The position numbers were made by a program, and so were the translations under genes. The notes below the pieces were generated by a model. The model did no database searches, was not told the DNA's origin, and worked only from the letters and a program-made list of their open reading frames with translations. Positions 51,946 to 62,084 of a stretch of DNA of 64,000 nucleotides are shown one piece after another (the stretch's first letter is position 1; every line of letters starts with the position of its first letter). Source of the DNA: Fluviicola sp. (GTDB taxonomy: Bacteria; Bacteroidota; Bacteroidia; Flavobacteriales_D; Crocinitomicaceae); NCBI RefSeq assembly GCF_029266855.1, contig NZ_JAQSWB010000001.1, positions 806,001 to 870,000 on the forward strand, read 5' to 3'.

Positions 51946-52800
51946 TCAATTTCTGATCCACCCGTAAATCCAGGTATTCGAAAAGTTGGACGGATTAATT
52001 ACCCGGTTTTCTTCTGCAAGCGGTGCTCCATGCATAATAACAAAGCGCCATTTTCCTTTTTCTGCAAGGATAGAATAATTGGTCGAATCCGGATAATTCG
52101 CAATGATATTCTTTTCAGATCTGCCGGGCCAGGCAGCTTTATTTATTTCCTCCCCGGACCAATAAAGCGCTGTTTTCGCTGTGGTTTGGTGAAATTTACC
52201 GGAGAAACCGGACTTATCCGGGAAGAACCTTCCGAGCATGCCGTGATCCCTTCCTAAAAAATAACGTTTGATCTGTACAATTTTATTATCAACTAATCGC
52301 AAACGGTTCAGGTTATGTGACGCATTTTCACAACATGGATACTGATGATGATACAATAAAACCTCCTTTGTATTTGGATGGATTTTATAAGCTAACACAT
52401 GCCCTATTTCATTATAAACTGAAACCAATTCACCTTTGATCGTGGTAAAAATCTGCAAGTGTTCCTTTTCCCTTTCTTCATCAGCATATCCGTTGAAAAT
52501 AAGTTCCGGAACTTTGTCATTATTCAAATCAATCAACTGATACAAGGGTGCGAATTGTTTGTAATAGTTAACAAATAAAGCCCCCGGATCATAAGCTTTC
52601 GTTCCGATATGATCTACCAAATCATTGCTAAAGAGGAATTCTACCATTTTAGCTTTCAACGCTTCATTATTTACCTGAATTTTACTGAAATCCGTTTCGG
52701 GATTCGCAATAAAAACTCTTGCATCAACGCGTGTCATTTCTACATAGCTCAATGCCAATACAGAAAAGCTCAAAAACAAAATGGTTAATCTTAACTTCAT
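51946..52800 (-). CDS. Secreted hypothetical protein with a FG-GAP-like motif
   Basis: 284 residues with a signal peptide (MKLRLTILFLSFSVLALSYV). LIDLNNDKVPELIFNGYA is a DxNxDxxxE calcium-loop motif as in FG-GAP/repeat proteins, once only. YHHQYPCCENASHNLNRLRL carries a Cys pair, typical of a widely found group of Bacteroidota secreted proteins of unknown role. TATCTTTG at 52805-52812 (minus) ends 4 nt before the ATG. A terminator-like hairpin separates it from clpC upstream. Confidence 0.65.
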   Translation of the reverse strand: MKLRLTILFLSFSVLALSYVEMTRVDARVFIANPETDFSKIQVNNEALKAKMVEFLFSNDLVDHIGTKAYDPGALFVNYYKQFAPLYQLIDLNNDKVPELIFNGYADEEREKEHLQIFTTIKGELVSVYNEIGHVLAYKIHPNTKEVLLYHHQYPCCENASHNLNRLRLVDNKIVQIKRYFLGRDHGMLGRFFPDKSGFSGKFHQTTAKTALYWSGEEINKAAWPGRSEKNIIANYPDSTNYSILAEKGKWRFVIMHGAPLAEENRVINPSNFSNTWIYGWIRN

Positions 52801-52830
52801 TATTCAAAGATAAAAAATGGGCTTGAATAA

Positions 52831-52868
52831 AAAGTGGGGATGCAATTAATCACACCCCCACCTTTCTT
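52831..52868 (-). terminator. Imperfect hairpin after clpC that pairs by G-U on the minus-strand RNA
   Basis: Plus-strand arms near 52831-52847 and 52851-52868 look mismatched, but on the minus-strand RNA the three mismatches become G-U wobbles, leaving one bulged G; the hairpin AAAGGTGGGGGTGTGATT / AATTGCATCCCCACTTT is followed by U residues. It lies 14 bp after the clpC stop. It resembles the palindromes at 2952 and 11576. Confidence 0.7.
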
Positions 52869-52881
52869 TAAAAGAATTTAT

Positions 52882-55401
52882 TTACTTTTTTGCAGCTTTC
52901 GTTTTTCCTTTTTCAATAGAAATTTTCAAGCCTGTATTTGCTTCGTCCATATCCAGAACAATGGTATCTCCTTCTTGCAGATTTGCTTTAATGATCTCTT
53001 CTGCCAATGGATCTTCAATGTACTTTTGAATTGCTCTTTTCAATGGTCTTGCACCAAATTTCTCGTCGTATCCTTTGTCTACAATGAAATCTTTTGCTTT
53101 TTCAGTCATTGAGGCATGATAACCCAATATAGCGATGCGATCAAACAATTTCACCAATTCCAAATCAATGATTTTATGAATGTTTTCTCTCGTTAATGAA
53201 TGGAAAATAATCATGTCATCAATACGATTCAAAAACTCAGGTGAGAAGGCTTTTCTCAAAGCATTTTGAATAACCGTTTTGGCATTATCATCGCGCTGAT
53301 CTGTCTGTGATTTTGTTCCGAAACCAACTCCGGCACCAAAATCTGCCAACTGACGTGCTCCGATATTGGAAGTCATAATTAATATGGTGTTCTTGAAATC
53401 GATCTTGCGACCCAAACCATCCGTCATATGTCCGTCATCCAGAACCTGAAGTAATAAATTGAAGACATCCGGATGTGCTTTTTCAATCTCATCCAACAAA
53501 ATGATCGAATACGGTTTGCGTCTTACTTTTTCAGTCAGCTGACCACCTTCTTCATAACCTACATATCCCGGAGGCGCTCCTACCAAACGAGAGATAGAGA
53601 ACTTTTCCATGTATTCAGACATGTCAATGCGAATCAACGAGTCTTCCGAATCGAATAAATACTTCGCAAGAACTTTTGCCAATTGCGTTTTCCCGACACC
53701 TGTTGGTCCTAAGAAGAAGAACGAACCGATTGGCTTATTCGGATCTTTCAATCCGGCTCTGTTTCGCTGAATAGCTTTAACCACTTTTTCAACTGCTTCC
53801 TGCTGTCCGATTACTTTCCCCTGAAGTTCATCAGCCATAGTTGCTAATTTACCCATTTCGGTTTGAGCAACACGTGTCACAGGGATTCCGCACATCATGG
53901 AAACCACTTCTGCTACATCCTCTTCGGTCACAACAACTCTTTTCGCCTTGGAATCTTCTTCCCAGCGTTTTTTAGCCTCCTCCAAACGGTCCTGAAGTTT
54001 ACGCTCAGAATCACGTAATTCGGCAGCTTTCTCGTATTGCTGAGATTTAATGACCTCGTTCTTCTGATCCTTCAATTCTTCAATTTCCTGCTCGATATCA
54101 ATAATATCCTGCGGAACATTGATGTTTGTAATATGAACACGTGAACCAACTTCATCCAGGGCATCAATTGCTTTATCCGGTAAATGTCTGTCAGTAATAT
54201 AACGTTCTGTCAATTTCACACAAGCAGCAAGCGCTTCATCCGTATAAGTAACCATGTGATGGTCTTCATAACGCTCTTTGATGTTATTCAAGATCTGGAT
54301 TGTTTCCTCGATACTGGTTGGTTCGATCAATACTTTTTGAAAACGACGCTCTAAAGCACCATCTTTCTCGATGTACTGTCTGTACTCATCCAAAGTAGTA
54401 GCTCCGATCGCCTGCATTTCACCGCGTGCCAAAGCCGGTTTAAACATGTTGGAAGCATCCAAAGAACCGCTCGCTCCACCCGCACCGATAATGGTGTGGA
54501 TTTCGTCAATAAACAAAATGATATCCGGATTTTTCTCAATTTCCGACATCACGGCTTTCATGCGTTCTTCAAACTGACCGCGGTATTTTGTACCGGCAAC
54601 CATGGAAGCCAGGTCCAATGAAACAATTCGTTTATTAAACAGTACCCGGGAAACTTTGCGCTGAACAATTCTCAATGCCAATCCCTCGGCAATTGCACTT
54701 TTTCCTACTCCGGGTTCTCCGATCAGAATCGGATTATTTTTCTTTCTGCGTGACAAAATCTGAGACACTCGCTCAATTTCTTTTTCACGTCCAACAATCG
54801 GATCCAGTTTTCCGGCTTCCGCCATCTTTGTTAAGTCCCGACCAAAATTATCCAAAACAGGTGTTTTAGATTTAGGGTCAGTAGCTTTTCTTTGGCTGGC
54901 TCCAAATGTTTGGTCGTCATCTTCAGAAGAAGACGACATTTCTGCTCTTGGTAGTTTATTTTCGTCGACCATATTCTCTAATTCCTCGTGAACTGTATTA
55001 TAATTTACTCCATAGCGGTTTAACACCCTACAAACTACGGAATCTTCATCCTTTAGCATCGAAAGTAATAAATGTTCTGTTCCTATCATAGGACTCTTAA
55101 ACAATTTCGCTTCCAAATAGGTTATTTTTAACAAACGTTCAGCTTGTTTTACCAGAGGTATATTCGCACCAACCGGCGAATTCGATTTAGCTGCCTCCAG
55201 CAATGGTTTTTCTAATTCTGCCTTTAACTTTTGTAAATCCAGATTAAATCCGGTCAGGATCCGCACAGCGTTCCCCTCTCCTTCACGCAAGATTCCAAGC
55301 AAGAAATGTTCTACCCCAATAAAATCATTCCCCAAACGCAAAGCTTCTTCTCGACTGAAGCTAAGTACATCTTTTACACGGGGTGAAAATTTCGCTTCCA
55401 T
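52882..55401 (-). CDS. clpC: ClpC-type ATP-dependent protease regulatory subunit
   Basis: Hsp100 unfoldase that feeds ClpP. 839 residues. Double Clp N repeats (about 1-145), first AAA+ module with Walker [14 protein letters not shown] (about 228-240), a middle region carrying the UVR-like [20 protein letters not shown], second module with Walker [13 protein letters not shown], and a C-terminal D2-small domain. The UVR-type coiled coil distinguishes ClpC from ClpA/ClpB. No mcsAB or ctsR genes are adjacent. TATATTTG at 55444-55451 is the -7 candidate, giving a leader of about 35 nt. Confidence 0.95.
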   Translation of the reverse strand: MEAKFSPRVKDVLSFSREEALRLGNDFIGVEHFLLGILREGEGNAVRILTGFNLDLQKLKAELEKPLLEAAKSNSPVGANIPLVKQAERLLKITYLEAKLFKSPMIGTEHLLLSMLKDEDSVVCRVLNRYGVNYNTVHEELENMVDENKLPRAEMSSSSEDDDQTFGASQRKATDPKSKTPVLDNFGRDLTKMAEAGKLDPIVGREKEIERVSQILSRRKKNNPILIGEPGVGKSAIAEGLALRIVQRKVSRVLFNKRIVSLDLASMVAGTKYRGQFEERMKAVMSEIEKNPDIILFIDEIHTIIGAGGASGSLDASNMFKPALARGEMQAIGATTLDEYRQYIEKDGALERRFQKVLIEPTSIEETIQILNNIKERYEDHHMVTYTDEALAACVKLTERYITDRHLPDKAIDALDEVGSRVHITNINVPQDIIDIEQEIEELKDQKNEVIKSQQYEKAAELRDSERKLQDRLEEAKKRWEEDSKAKRVVVTEEDVAEVVSMMCGIPVTRVAQTEMGKLATMADELQGKVIGQQEAVEKVVKAIQRNRAGLKDPNKPIGSFFFLGPTGVGKTQLAKVLAKYLFDSEDSLIRIDMSEYMEKFSISRLVGAPPGYVGYEEGGQLTEKVRRKPYSIILLDEIEKAHPDVFNLLLQVLDDGHMTDGLGRKIDFKNTILIMTSNIGARQLADFGAGVGFGTKSQTDQRDDNAKTVIQNALRKAFSPEFLNRIDDMIIFHSLTRENIHKIIDLELVKLFDRIAILGYHASMTEKAKDFIVDKGYDEKFGARPLKRAIQKYIEDPLAEEIIKANLQEGDTIVLDMDEANTGLKISIEKGKTKAAKK

Positions 55402-55443
55402 AATTATCTTAATTTAAGATTCAGGTACAACAACTGCACCATA

Positions 55444-55451
55444 CAAATATA
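55444..55451 (-). promoter_or_regulatory. Candidate -7 element of clpC
   Basis: Minus-strand TATATTTG matches TAnnTTTG, 42 nt before ATG 55401. No CtsR- or CIRCE-type operator is recognised in the 211-bp region shared with gyrA. Confidence 0.4.
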
Positions 55452-55574
55452 CAAACACATTAAATGTTAATAAGTACATCGAAATAGCATTTTTTCACCG
55501 CTTTTTGTTAGTAAAAATCCTTTTACCCCTCTTTTTTGTAGCTATAAAAAAACTAATTTCGAAACTTGCTTTTA

Positions 55575-55591
55575 GCACGCAAATTTCGTGC
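55575..55591. promoter_or_regulatory. Palindrome GCACG-caaattt-CGTGC upstream of gyrA
   Basis: A near-perfect palindrome (one extra C in the middle) centred 30 nt before the gyrA ATG. Possible operator or 5' stem; nothing else supports a specific regulator. Confidence 0.3.
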
Positions 55592-55612
55592 ATAATTTAA
55601 AACTATGACAAG

Positions 55613-58183
55613 ATGGCAGATGGAGAAAAGATTATCCAGATTAACATCGAAGATGAAATGAAGTCGGCGTACATCGATTATTCGATGTCAGTGATCGTAT
55701 CTCGTGCACTTCCTGATGTGCGTGACGGATTTAAACCTGTACACCGCCGTGTATTATATGGTATGCAGGATTTGGGAGTTTATTCCAACCGACCACACAA
55801 AAAGTCAGCTCGTATTGTTGGTGAGGTACTCGGTAAGTATCACCCGCATGGTGACAGTTCCGTTTACGATACCATGGTTCGTATGGCACAATCCTGGTCT
55901 TTGCGTTATCCTTTGGTTGACGGACAAGGTAACTTCGGCTCTGTCGATGGTGACAGTCCGGCAGCAATGCGTTATACGGAAGCACGTTTGCGCAAGATCG
56001 CAGAAGAGATGCTGGATGATTTGGATAAAGAAACGGTAGATTTCGCTCCAAACTTTGATGACTCTTTGGAAGAACCAACGGTTTTACCTTCAAAAATCCC
56101 TAACCTGTTGGTGAATGGAGCAAGTGGTATCGCTGTGGGTATGGCTACGAATATGGCTCCTCACAATTTAGGTGAGGTTGTAGACGCAATTATTGCATAT
56201 GTCGACAACAATGACCTGGAAGACGATGAGTTGCTGCATCATGTAAAAGCTCCCGATTTCCCGACAGGAGGTATTATTTATGGTGTTGACGGTGCCCGCG
56301 AGGCCTTGTTAACAGGCCGTGGCCGTGTGGTTATTCGCGGAAAGGCAGAGATCGAAGAATCAGGAGGAAGAGAACAAATCATTGTTACTGAAATCCCTTA
56401 CCAGGTCAACAAAGCAGAAATGATCAAGAAAGCTGCTGAACTGGTAAATGACAAAAAGATAGAAGGTATTTCTGACATTCGCGACGAATCTGACAGAAAT
56501 GGTATGCGAATCGTTTTCGAATTGAAACGCGATGCCATTCCGAATGTGGTATTAAACAAACTTTATAAATACACTGCGCTGCAAGGTTCATTCTCTATCA
56601 ACAACATTTGTTTGGTTGACGGAAGACCTCGTTTATTGAACTTACGGGAAATGATTGCTGAATTTGTTAAATTCAGACATGAAGTGATCGTCCGCAGAAC
56701 AAAATATGAATTGCGTAAAGCTGAAGAGCGTGCGCATATCTTAGAAGGATTAATCATTGCTTCTGATAATATCGATGAAGTAATTGCAATTATCCGTTCA
56801 TCCAAAAGCCCGGAAGAAGCGCGTGAGCGTTTGATGGAACGCTTTTCGTTGTCGGATATTCAATCCCGTGCAATTGTTGAAATGCGTCTGCGTCAGTTAA
56901 CCGGACTGGAGCAGGATAAATTACGCGCAGAATACGCTGATTTGATGGCATTTATTGCTGATATGAAGGACATTTTGGCTCGTGAAGAACGCAGAATGCA
57001 GATCATTAAGGACGAGTTAATTGATGTTCGCACCAAATACGGTGATGCCCGCCGTTCGAGAATCGAATACTCTGCTTCTGAAATGAAGATCGAGGATTTG
57101 ATACCGGATGAAGAAGTGGTTATTACAATCTCTCATGCAGGATATATCAAACGTACAAACCTGGATGAATTCAAGGTTCAAAGCCGTGGTGGAATGGGGT
57201 CGAAAGGTTCTACAACACGGGACAAAGATTTCCTTGAGCACCTGTTCGTTGCAACAAACCACAATTACTTGTTGATCTTCACCGAAAAAGGACGTTGTTT
57301 CTGGATGCGTGTATTTGAAGTTCCTGAAGGAAACAAAACGGCAAAAGGAAGGGCAATTCAAAATTTATTGAATATTGAGCAGGATGATAAGATCAAAGCG
57401 TATGTGAAAGTCAAAGATTTGACCGACAAAGAATACGTTGAGAACAATTTCATAGTTATGTGTACTAAACAGGGGATTATCAAGAAAACTTCCCTGGAGG
57501 CATATTCCCGACCAAGAGCAAACGGTATCAATGCGATAACTATTCGTGAAAACGACGAATTGCTTGAAGCAAGATTAACAGATGGAACTAACGAAATGGT
57601 TTTGGCAACAAAAGCTGGACGTGCGATTCGCTTCAACGAAGAGAAAGTTCGTCCGATGGGAAGAAACGCTTCCGGTGTTCGTGCTGTGACTCTTCAGAAT
57701 GATTCGGATGAAGTTGTCGGAATGATTTGCGTAAAAGATAACGCTGAAACGATCATGGTTGTTTCTGAAAAGGGTTATGGAAAACGTTCATTCTTAAATG
57801 ATCCTGAAGACGGAGAGCCGGTTTACCGTATCACAAACCGCGGAGGAAAAGGTGTTAAGACTATTAACATTACGGATAAAACCGGACCTCTATTGGCAAT
57901 CAAAACCGTTGCGGACGAAGATGACTTGATGATTATCACTAAGGCTGGTGTTACCATCCGTATGCATATTGACGGCATTCGTGTAATGGGAAGAGCTGCA
58001 CAAGGTGTTCGTTTGATTAACCTGAAAGGTTCAGCTGCAATTGCTGCTGTAGCACGAGTTCCACGCTCAGATGAAGATGAAGCGGAATTCGATGAAGACG
58101 GAACAATCATCGAAAAACCGATAGATGACACAACAGAAGAATCTGCAGGTGAAGAATCAAACGAAACAAATTCTGAGGAATAA
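55613..58183 (+). CDS. gyrA: DNA gyrase subunit A
   Basis: Type IIA topoisomerase subunit that cuts and rejoins DNA. 856 residues. Winged-helix domain with the catalytic Tyr121 in [18 protein letters not shown]; the quinolone region [15 protein letters not shown] has the susceptible Ser82 and Asp86 (E. coli 83 and 87). The coiled-coil gate is near 360-490 and the six-blade C-terminal domain about 520-800. The GyrA box is degenerate, [11 protein letters not shown] instead of QRRGGKG, as in other Bacteroidota. The acidic tail ([11 protein letters not shown]...SNETNSEE) is also typical. Divergent from clpC. Confidence 0.95.
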   Translation: MADGEKIIQINIEDEMKSAYIDYSMSVIVSRALPDVRDGFKPVHRRVLYGMQDLGVYSNRPHKKSARIVGEVLGKYHPHGDSSVYDTMVRMAQSWSLRYPLVDGQGNFGSVDGDSPAAMRYTEARLRKIAEEMLDDLDKETVDFAPNFDDSLEEPTVLPSKIPNLLVNGASGIAVGMATNMAPHNLGEVVDAIIAYVDNNDLEDDELLHHVKAPDFPTGGIIYGVDGAREALLTGRGRVVIRGKAEIEESGGREQIIVTEIPYQVNKAEMIKKAAELVNDKKIEGISDIRDESDRNGMRIVFELKRDAIPNVVLNKLYKYTALQGSFSINNICLVDGRPRLLNLREMIAEFVKFRHEVIVRRTKYELRKAEERAHILEGLIIASDNIDEVIAIIRSSKSPEEARERLMERFSLSDIQSRAIVEMRLRQLTGLEQDKLRAEYADLMAFIADMKDILAREERRMQIIKDELIDVRTKYGDARRSRIEYSASEMKIEDLIPDEEVVITISHAGYIKRTNLDEFKVQSRGGMGSKGSTTRDKDFLEHLFVATNHNYLLIFTEKGRCFWMRVFEVPEGNKTAKGRAIQNLLNIEQDDKIKAYVKVKDLTDKEYVENNFIVMCTKQGIIKKTSLEAYSRPRANGINAITIRENDELLEARLTDGTNEMVLATKAGRAIRFNEEKVRPMGRNASGVRAVTLQNDSDEVVGMICVKDNAETIMVVSEKGYGKRSFLNDPEDGEPVYRITNRGGKGVKTINITDKTGPLLAIKTVADEDDLMIITKAGVTIRMHIDGIRVMGRAAQGVRLINLKGSAAIAAVARVPRSDEDEAEFDEDGTIIEKPIDDTTEESAGEESNETNSEE

Positions 58184-58312
58184 ATATGGAAAATGCATTT
58201 TATTTGCATCTTAGTGTCGAGCTTGGCATAAAAGTTGGAAATGAAGTCACAGCAAATAAGAAAAGCGCAGCTTTGATAAAGATCAAACGGTGTGCAGATA
58301 AATTTAATAAGT

Positions 58313-59422
58313 ATGAACTATTTGAACATTACTAAAGGAGCATTAATAGCTGGAATCATGATGGTTTCTTCTCTTTCTTTTGCTCAAAAAAAGGTTGAAA
58401 CCGATGCGGCTTTAGCGTTCCAGAATTTTGAGAAAGCTCAAATGAGTGGTGATATGGTTGAAATGAAAAAGCAACTGTTGAAAGCAAAAGAATCTATTGA
58501 TATCGCTGCTGCCAATCCTGAAACCGAAAAAAGCCCGAAGACATTGTTTCTGAAAGGTGAGATCTACACTTCGATGCTTTTCTTGAAAATGCTTGGAGAT
58601 GCCGAGTTCAACAAAAATGTTCCGGAAAATGCTAAGGAAGTTTCTATCAAAGCTTACAAAGAAGCTTATGATCTTTCTAACAAGTATGATTCGGACATCG
58701 AGAACAGTGTAAATACGATTAAGCAAGTGCTTTACACAACAGGTTCTGCTGCATTTGATGCTAAAAAGTATAAAGAGGCTATGATGACATTTGCTGTTGT
58801 AAATGACTATACCAATATTATCAATCAAATGGATACAACTTCCATTTATTATGCTGCTATTGCTGCAGAGAATGATACAAATTGGGTTCAGGCAGCTGAG
58901 TATTACAAAAAAGCAGCAGATGCGAATTACAAACCGGACATCATTTACCGTTCAACTGCAATGGCTTACATCAAAGCAGGTCAAAATGACAAAGCGGTTG
59001 AGTTCCTGAAACAAGCTATTGCCAAATCTCCGAAAGACAAGCATTTATATTTTGCTTTAGGTACAATTGCAATGGAAATGAAGGATGATCAAACAGTTTT
59101 GGACAACCTGAACAAAGCAGTGGAGATTGATCCGGCCTATGCCGATGCACATTACAACCTGGGAGTTTATTTCTCCGGGAAAGGATCTGATTTACGCTTA
59201 AAGGCAGGTGATCTTCCTCCGAATGCCAAAAAGGAATCGGATGAGTTACTTGCAAAAAGTTTGGAATTCTATGCTTTAGCATTGGAGCCCTTGGAAAGAT
59301 ATGTAGCTCTTTCTCCAAAAGACGTAGTGGTTTTGAACAGCTTAGTGAAAATTGCACGTGCACTTAAAAACACCGAAAAAGAAGCGAAATACAAGCAACT
59401 GCTCGATGCTGCAAAGCAATAA
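58313..59422 (+). CDS. TPR-repeat secreted protein
   Basis: 369 residues from ATG 58313 (MNYLNITKG); an upstream start would put seven odd residues before the signal peptide, which ends SLSFAQ. Helical repeats from about 30 to 360 have the TPR pattern, clearest at YKKAADANYKPDIIYRSTAM, AVEFLKQAIAKSPKDKHLYF and AVEIDPAYADAHYNLGVYFS. TPR domains bind other proteins; a periplasmic scaffold role is inferred. It follows gyrA by 129 bp and ends with a terminator at 59448. Confidence 0.82.
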   Translation: MNYLNITKGALIAGIMMVSSLSFAQKKVETDAALAFQNFEKAQMSGDMVEMKKQLLKAKESIDIAAANPETEKSPKTLFLKGEIYTSMLFLKMLGDAEFNKNVPENAKEVSIKAYKEAYDLSNKYDSDIENSVNTIKQVLYTTGSAAFDAKKYKEAMMTFAVVNDYTNIINQMDTTSIYYAAIAAENDTNWVQAAEYYKKAADANYKPDIIYRSTAMAYIKAGQNDKAVEFLKQAIAKSPKDKHLYFALGTIAMEMKDDQTVLDNLNKAVEIDPAYADAHYNLGVYFSGKGSDLRLKAGDLPPNAKKESDELLAKSLEFYALALEPLERYVALSPKDVVVLNSLVKIARALKNTEKEAKYKQLLDAAKQ

Positions 59423-59447
59423 GTAGTTGTTTAGAAGTTAAGTTATT

Positions 59448-59475
59448 AAGGCTATCCTGTTGGGTAGCCTTTTTT
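59448..59475 (+). terminator. Rho-independent terminator of the TPR gene
   Basis: AAGGCTA-T-CC / GG-G-TAGCCTT pair with one mismatch around a TGTT loop and run into TTTTTT, 25 bp after the stop at 59422. Confidence 0.8.
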
Positions 59476-59486
59476 GTTTAACCTGC

Positions 59487-59550
59487 TATTTACCTATTTA
59501 CCTATTTACCTATTTACCTATTTACCTATTTACCTATTTACCTATTTACC
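59487..59550 (+). repeat. Eight tandem copies of an 8-bp unit (TATTTACC)
   Basis: Positions 59487-59550 are exactly 8 perfect copies of TATTTACC, followed by ATATGG. It lies in the 267-bp gap between the TPR gene and the next gene. The unit is not a multiple of three and copy number could vary by slippage. No gene is seen across it. Confidence 0.9.
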
Positions 59551-59689
59551 ATATGGTGGAAGTGTTTAATTTTCAGTAATTTAAAATTGAATTATTATCC
59601 AAAAACTTGAAGACGTCCACAATCAGTAAGCAAAATTTAAAATCCCATTTATTATTTAATCCTTATCTTAGCCATCCCGAGAAAAATAT

Positions 59690-60475
59690 ATGAAAAATAT
59701 ACTTATTGCAATCTGTTTATTTATTGGCTTGAATTCCTTTGCACAGTTAAGTGCTGTAAAAGGAAAAACATCCTACAACTTTTGGCTAAACCTTCCGGAT
59801 TCAAGTGTTTTGAACGACAACCCTCCTATTCTTATCTTCCTCCATGGGAAAAGTTTAAGTGGTACGGATTTGAACCGGGTGAAAAAATACGGTGTAATTC
59901 ACGAAATTGAAAAAGGACGAAAAGTTCCCGCCATTGTAATTGCTCCGCAGGTAGCATCAGGATCCTGGAACCCGGATAAGGTTTTGGAAGTTCTGGAATA
60001 CGTTCAAAAACTCTATAAAACGGATACGAACCGGGTATATGTTTGCGGAATGAGTCTGGGTGGTTACGGAACTATGCATTTTGTTGGAAAACACGCAGAT
60101 AAGATCACTGCAGCTGTTGCTCTTTGTGGTGGTGGAAATCCAAAAGACGCTTGTAATCTGGCAAGTATCCCCATGTGGATCCAGCATGGAAACAGAGACG
60201 AAGCTGTTCCGGTACGTTATTCGAGAGAAATGGTAAGCGCAATCAAAAATTGCAACAATGGAAAAAACCTGATCTATACAGAAATTGCAGGAGCAAATCA
60301 CGGAGCCTTGGAACGGATCTTCCGCGGAGATGAGATGTATAATTGGTTATTTGCTCAAGTACGCACTGCAGCGGGTGAAGTCGTAATGACTATTCCGGTT
60401 ACTGAAAATAAGGATAAAGTTCAGGAAACAAACCCTGGAAACAAAACCACAACGAAAGGAGTCGGGAGTAATTAA
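59690..60475 (+). CDS. Secreted alpha/beta hydrolase (esterase/prolyl oligopeptidase-like)
   Basis: 261 residues with a signal peptide (MKNILIAICLFIGLNSFAQ). Catalytic triad: Ser in VCGMSLGGYGTMHF, Asp in QHGNRDEAVPVRYS, His in AGANHGAL. The oxyanion region is ILIFLHGKSLSGTD. The PAIVIAPQVASGSW pattern fits the esterase/dienelactone-hydrolase-like group. Substrate unknown. A Thr/Asn/Lys-rich tail of about 35 residues (VTENKDKVQETNPGNKTTTK) follows the fold and might be a linker. It should act in the periplasm. Confidence 0.83.
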   Translation: MKNILIAICLFIGLNSFAQLSAVKGKTSYNFWLNLPDSSVLNDNPPILIFLHGKSLSGTDLNRVKKYGVIHEIEKGRKVPAIVIAPQVASGSWNPDKVLEVLEYVQKLYKTDTNRVYVCGMSLGGYGTMHFVGKHADKITAAVALCGGGNPKDACNLASIPMWIQHGNRDEAVPVRYSREMVSAIKNCNNGKNLIYTEIAGANHGALERIFRGDEMYNWLFAQVRTAAGEVVMTIPVTENKDKVQETNPGNKTTTKGVGSN

Positions 60476-60501
60476 AAATTGGAAATAGAGATTGACAATT
60501 G

Positions 60502-60525
60502 AAAAAAACTGCGCTAACGCTAGTT
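60502..60525 (-). terminator. Terminator of the retropepsin-like gene
   Basis: On the minus strand AACTAGCG-TTAG-CGCAGTT forms a hairpin with one bulge and runs into seven U's. It lies 25 bp after the stop at 60550. Confidence 0.65.
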
Positions 60526-60549
60526 TATTCTCGAAAGCCTTGCTTTCTC

Positions 60550-61863
60550 TTATCTAAACTGTATTGCTGAATATTTGAAACTGATGATCATTTCATCGAA
60601 TTGCTTGATGAAATCCTGTCCGAGATTTCCGTCAAAATCAGCACTTACTTCTCCTACCTGATCTTTTCGAACCTGGATATCCTTCAAGGTAACTTCTTCT
60701 GATGTCCCGACAGCAAGTGTAACACTTGGCAATAAATAGCCCTCAAATTCCACCATTCCTCCTGCACCACCGGATTTCAACGTTTTCTTTTTTCCCTTCT
60801 TCTCTACTCTCTTTTTATACTTCTGATAATATGCACGATTCAATGAGGTTTCGACAGCCCCGGTATCAAAAGAAAATTGCAGGGTATCTTTTTCTTGTAT
60901 CACCTGAACTACCGGTACAAAACCGTTTAAAATCATATTGCTTTGCTGGTAAACTTCCGGTGTTTTCGGAATTAACAACTCGTCTTCTTTCGTAATGCGG
61001 ATTTCATCCAGATTGCGAATCACAGGGAAACCGATAATTCCCTGAATGGAATAATTCACTTCTGAAAATGTCAGATCTTTGTCGTCAAAAACAAGAAAAA
61101 CAACGTTCTCGCACCTTACAACTTGTCCTGAATTTTGATCTCCGATAAATAATTCTTTCACTACAGCTAAGTCACTTTTCACTTTAGCCCCGGTTATTGC
61201 TGATACGTCAAATTGAACCGGGATGATCTCGCAATTCATTTCAAGTGCCACAGAACGCTGGATGACGGAGAAATTAGCTCCCGTATCAAATATGAAGTTT
61301 TTCGTTTTTCCAGAAACGGTAACCGGAACATTGGCCAGTTTTGCCATATCGCGTGTGAGTCCGATTTTCACATCAACCGGGTGGTGGATTTTCTGTTTCC
61401 CTGAGTTTTCCAATGCTTTCCAAATCTTTCCCGTATTAGTTAAGTCTTCGATTTCCTCTTCCGTACAAACATGTTTGAAGTGTTCCAGGATGTACTGATT
61501 CGTTAAGTAGGCATCTTTGTATTCAAATAAATTGACCAGATTCAGTTGTTTTACCAGTAAGATTTCTTTGAAAACCGAATCGTTTTTCATGGAACCTGCT
61601 CCCTCTAAAAAAAGTTCGATTGCTTCATTGGATGCCGAAAAATGGGAAAATGCATTTTCTGCCAAACTCCAATAATAGTAGTAAACTTCCTGATCAATTC
61701 TTGACTTATTGGTAACAAGTAGTTTCTTCACTTGGAAGAAGTCCTTCTTTTCAGCAAGAGTTCCTAGCTCCGAATAAAATTGAGCCTCATTAAAGGAGTG
61801 TTTTTTTTGTGCTTCCGAAAAGAGACTTAGCAAACAAAATAGAACAGTAAACAGGTTTTTCAT
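60550..61863 (-). CDS. Secreted protein with two retropepsin-like aspartic protease domains
   Basis: 437 residues from ATG 61863, where a signal peptide starts (MKNLFTVLFCLLSLFSEAQ); an upstream start at 62043 would add 60 residues of no sense. The N-terminal 160 residues are helical. Two Asp-protease-type motifs follow: FIFDTGANFSVI (Asp193) and FSFDTGAVETSL (Asp333), each with its own flap-like stretch. The end GNLGQDFIKQFDEMIISF matches the DTG/GxLGxDFL pattern of the family. The protein may be active as an internal pseudo-dimer; in the family some are inactive. Periplasmic. Confidence 0.8.
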   Translation of the reverse strand: MKNLFTVLFCLLSLFSEAQKKHSFNEAQFYSELGTLAEKKDFFQVKKLLVTNKSRIDQEVYYYYWSLAENAFSHFSASNEAIELFLEGAGSMKNDSVFKEILLVKQLNLVNLFEYKDAYLTNQYILEHFKHVCTEEEIEDLTNTGKIWKALENSGKQKIHHPVDVKIGLTRDMAKLANVPVTVSGKTKNFIFDTGANFSVIQRSVALEMNCEIIPVQFDVSAITGAKVKSDLAVVKELFIGDQNSGQVVRCENVVFLVFDDKDLTFSEVNYSIQGIIGFPVIRNLDEIRITKEDELLIPKTPEVYQQSNMILNGFVPVVQVIQEKDTLQFSFDTGAVETSLNRAYYQKYKKRVEKKGKKKTLKSGGAGGMVEFEGYLLPSVTLAVGTSEEVTLKDIQVRKDQVGEVSADFDGNLGQDFIKQFDEMIISFKYSAIQFR

Positions 61864-62084
61864 ATCAGTAAAATGAGACATGAAGATAACCAAATCGGAG
61901 ATATAAGCATCATGTAAACCACTTCCTGTTTTCTTCTCACTAATGCACAGATTCTTTGCGCTCCTACCGGTAGCGTTAAGATACTTTGAGGTGAGACTGG
62001 TAAGCGAGCTTTCTATCAGTGCATCTGTGGAAAATAGAAACACATCTACTTCTAAAAAGCTTCGAGTCTATAATTTCCAGGTCC

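Noticed and set aside
55835-55870. Quinolone-resistance changes in GyrA
   Set aside because: Residues matching E. coli Ser83 and Asp87 are the susceptible forms (Ser82, Asp86).
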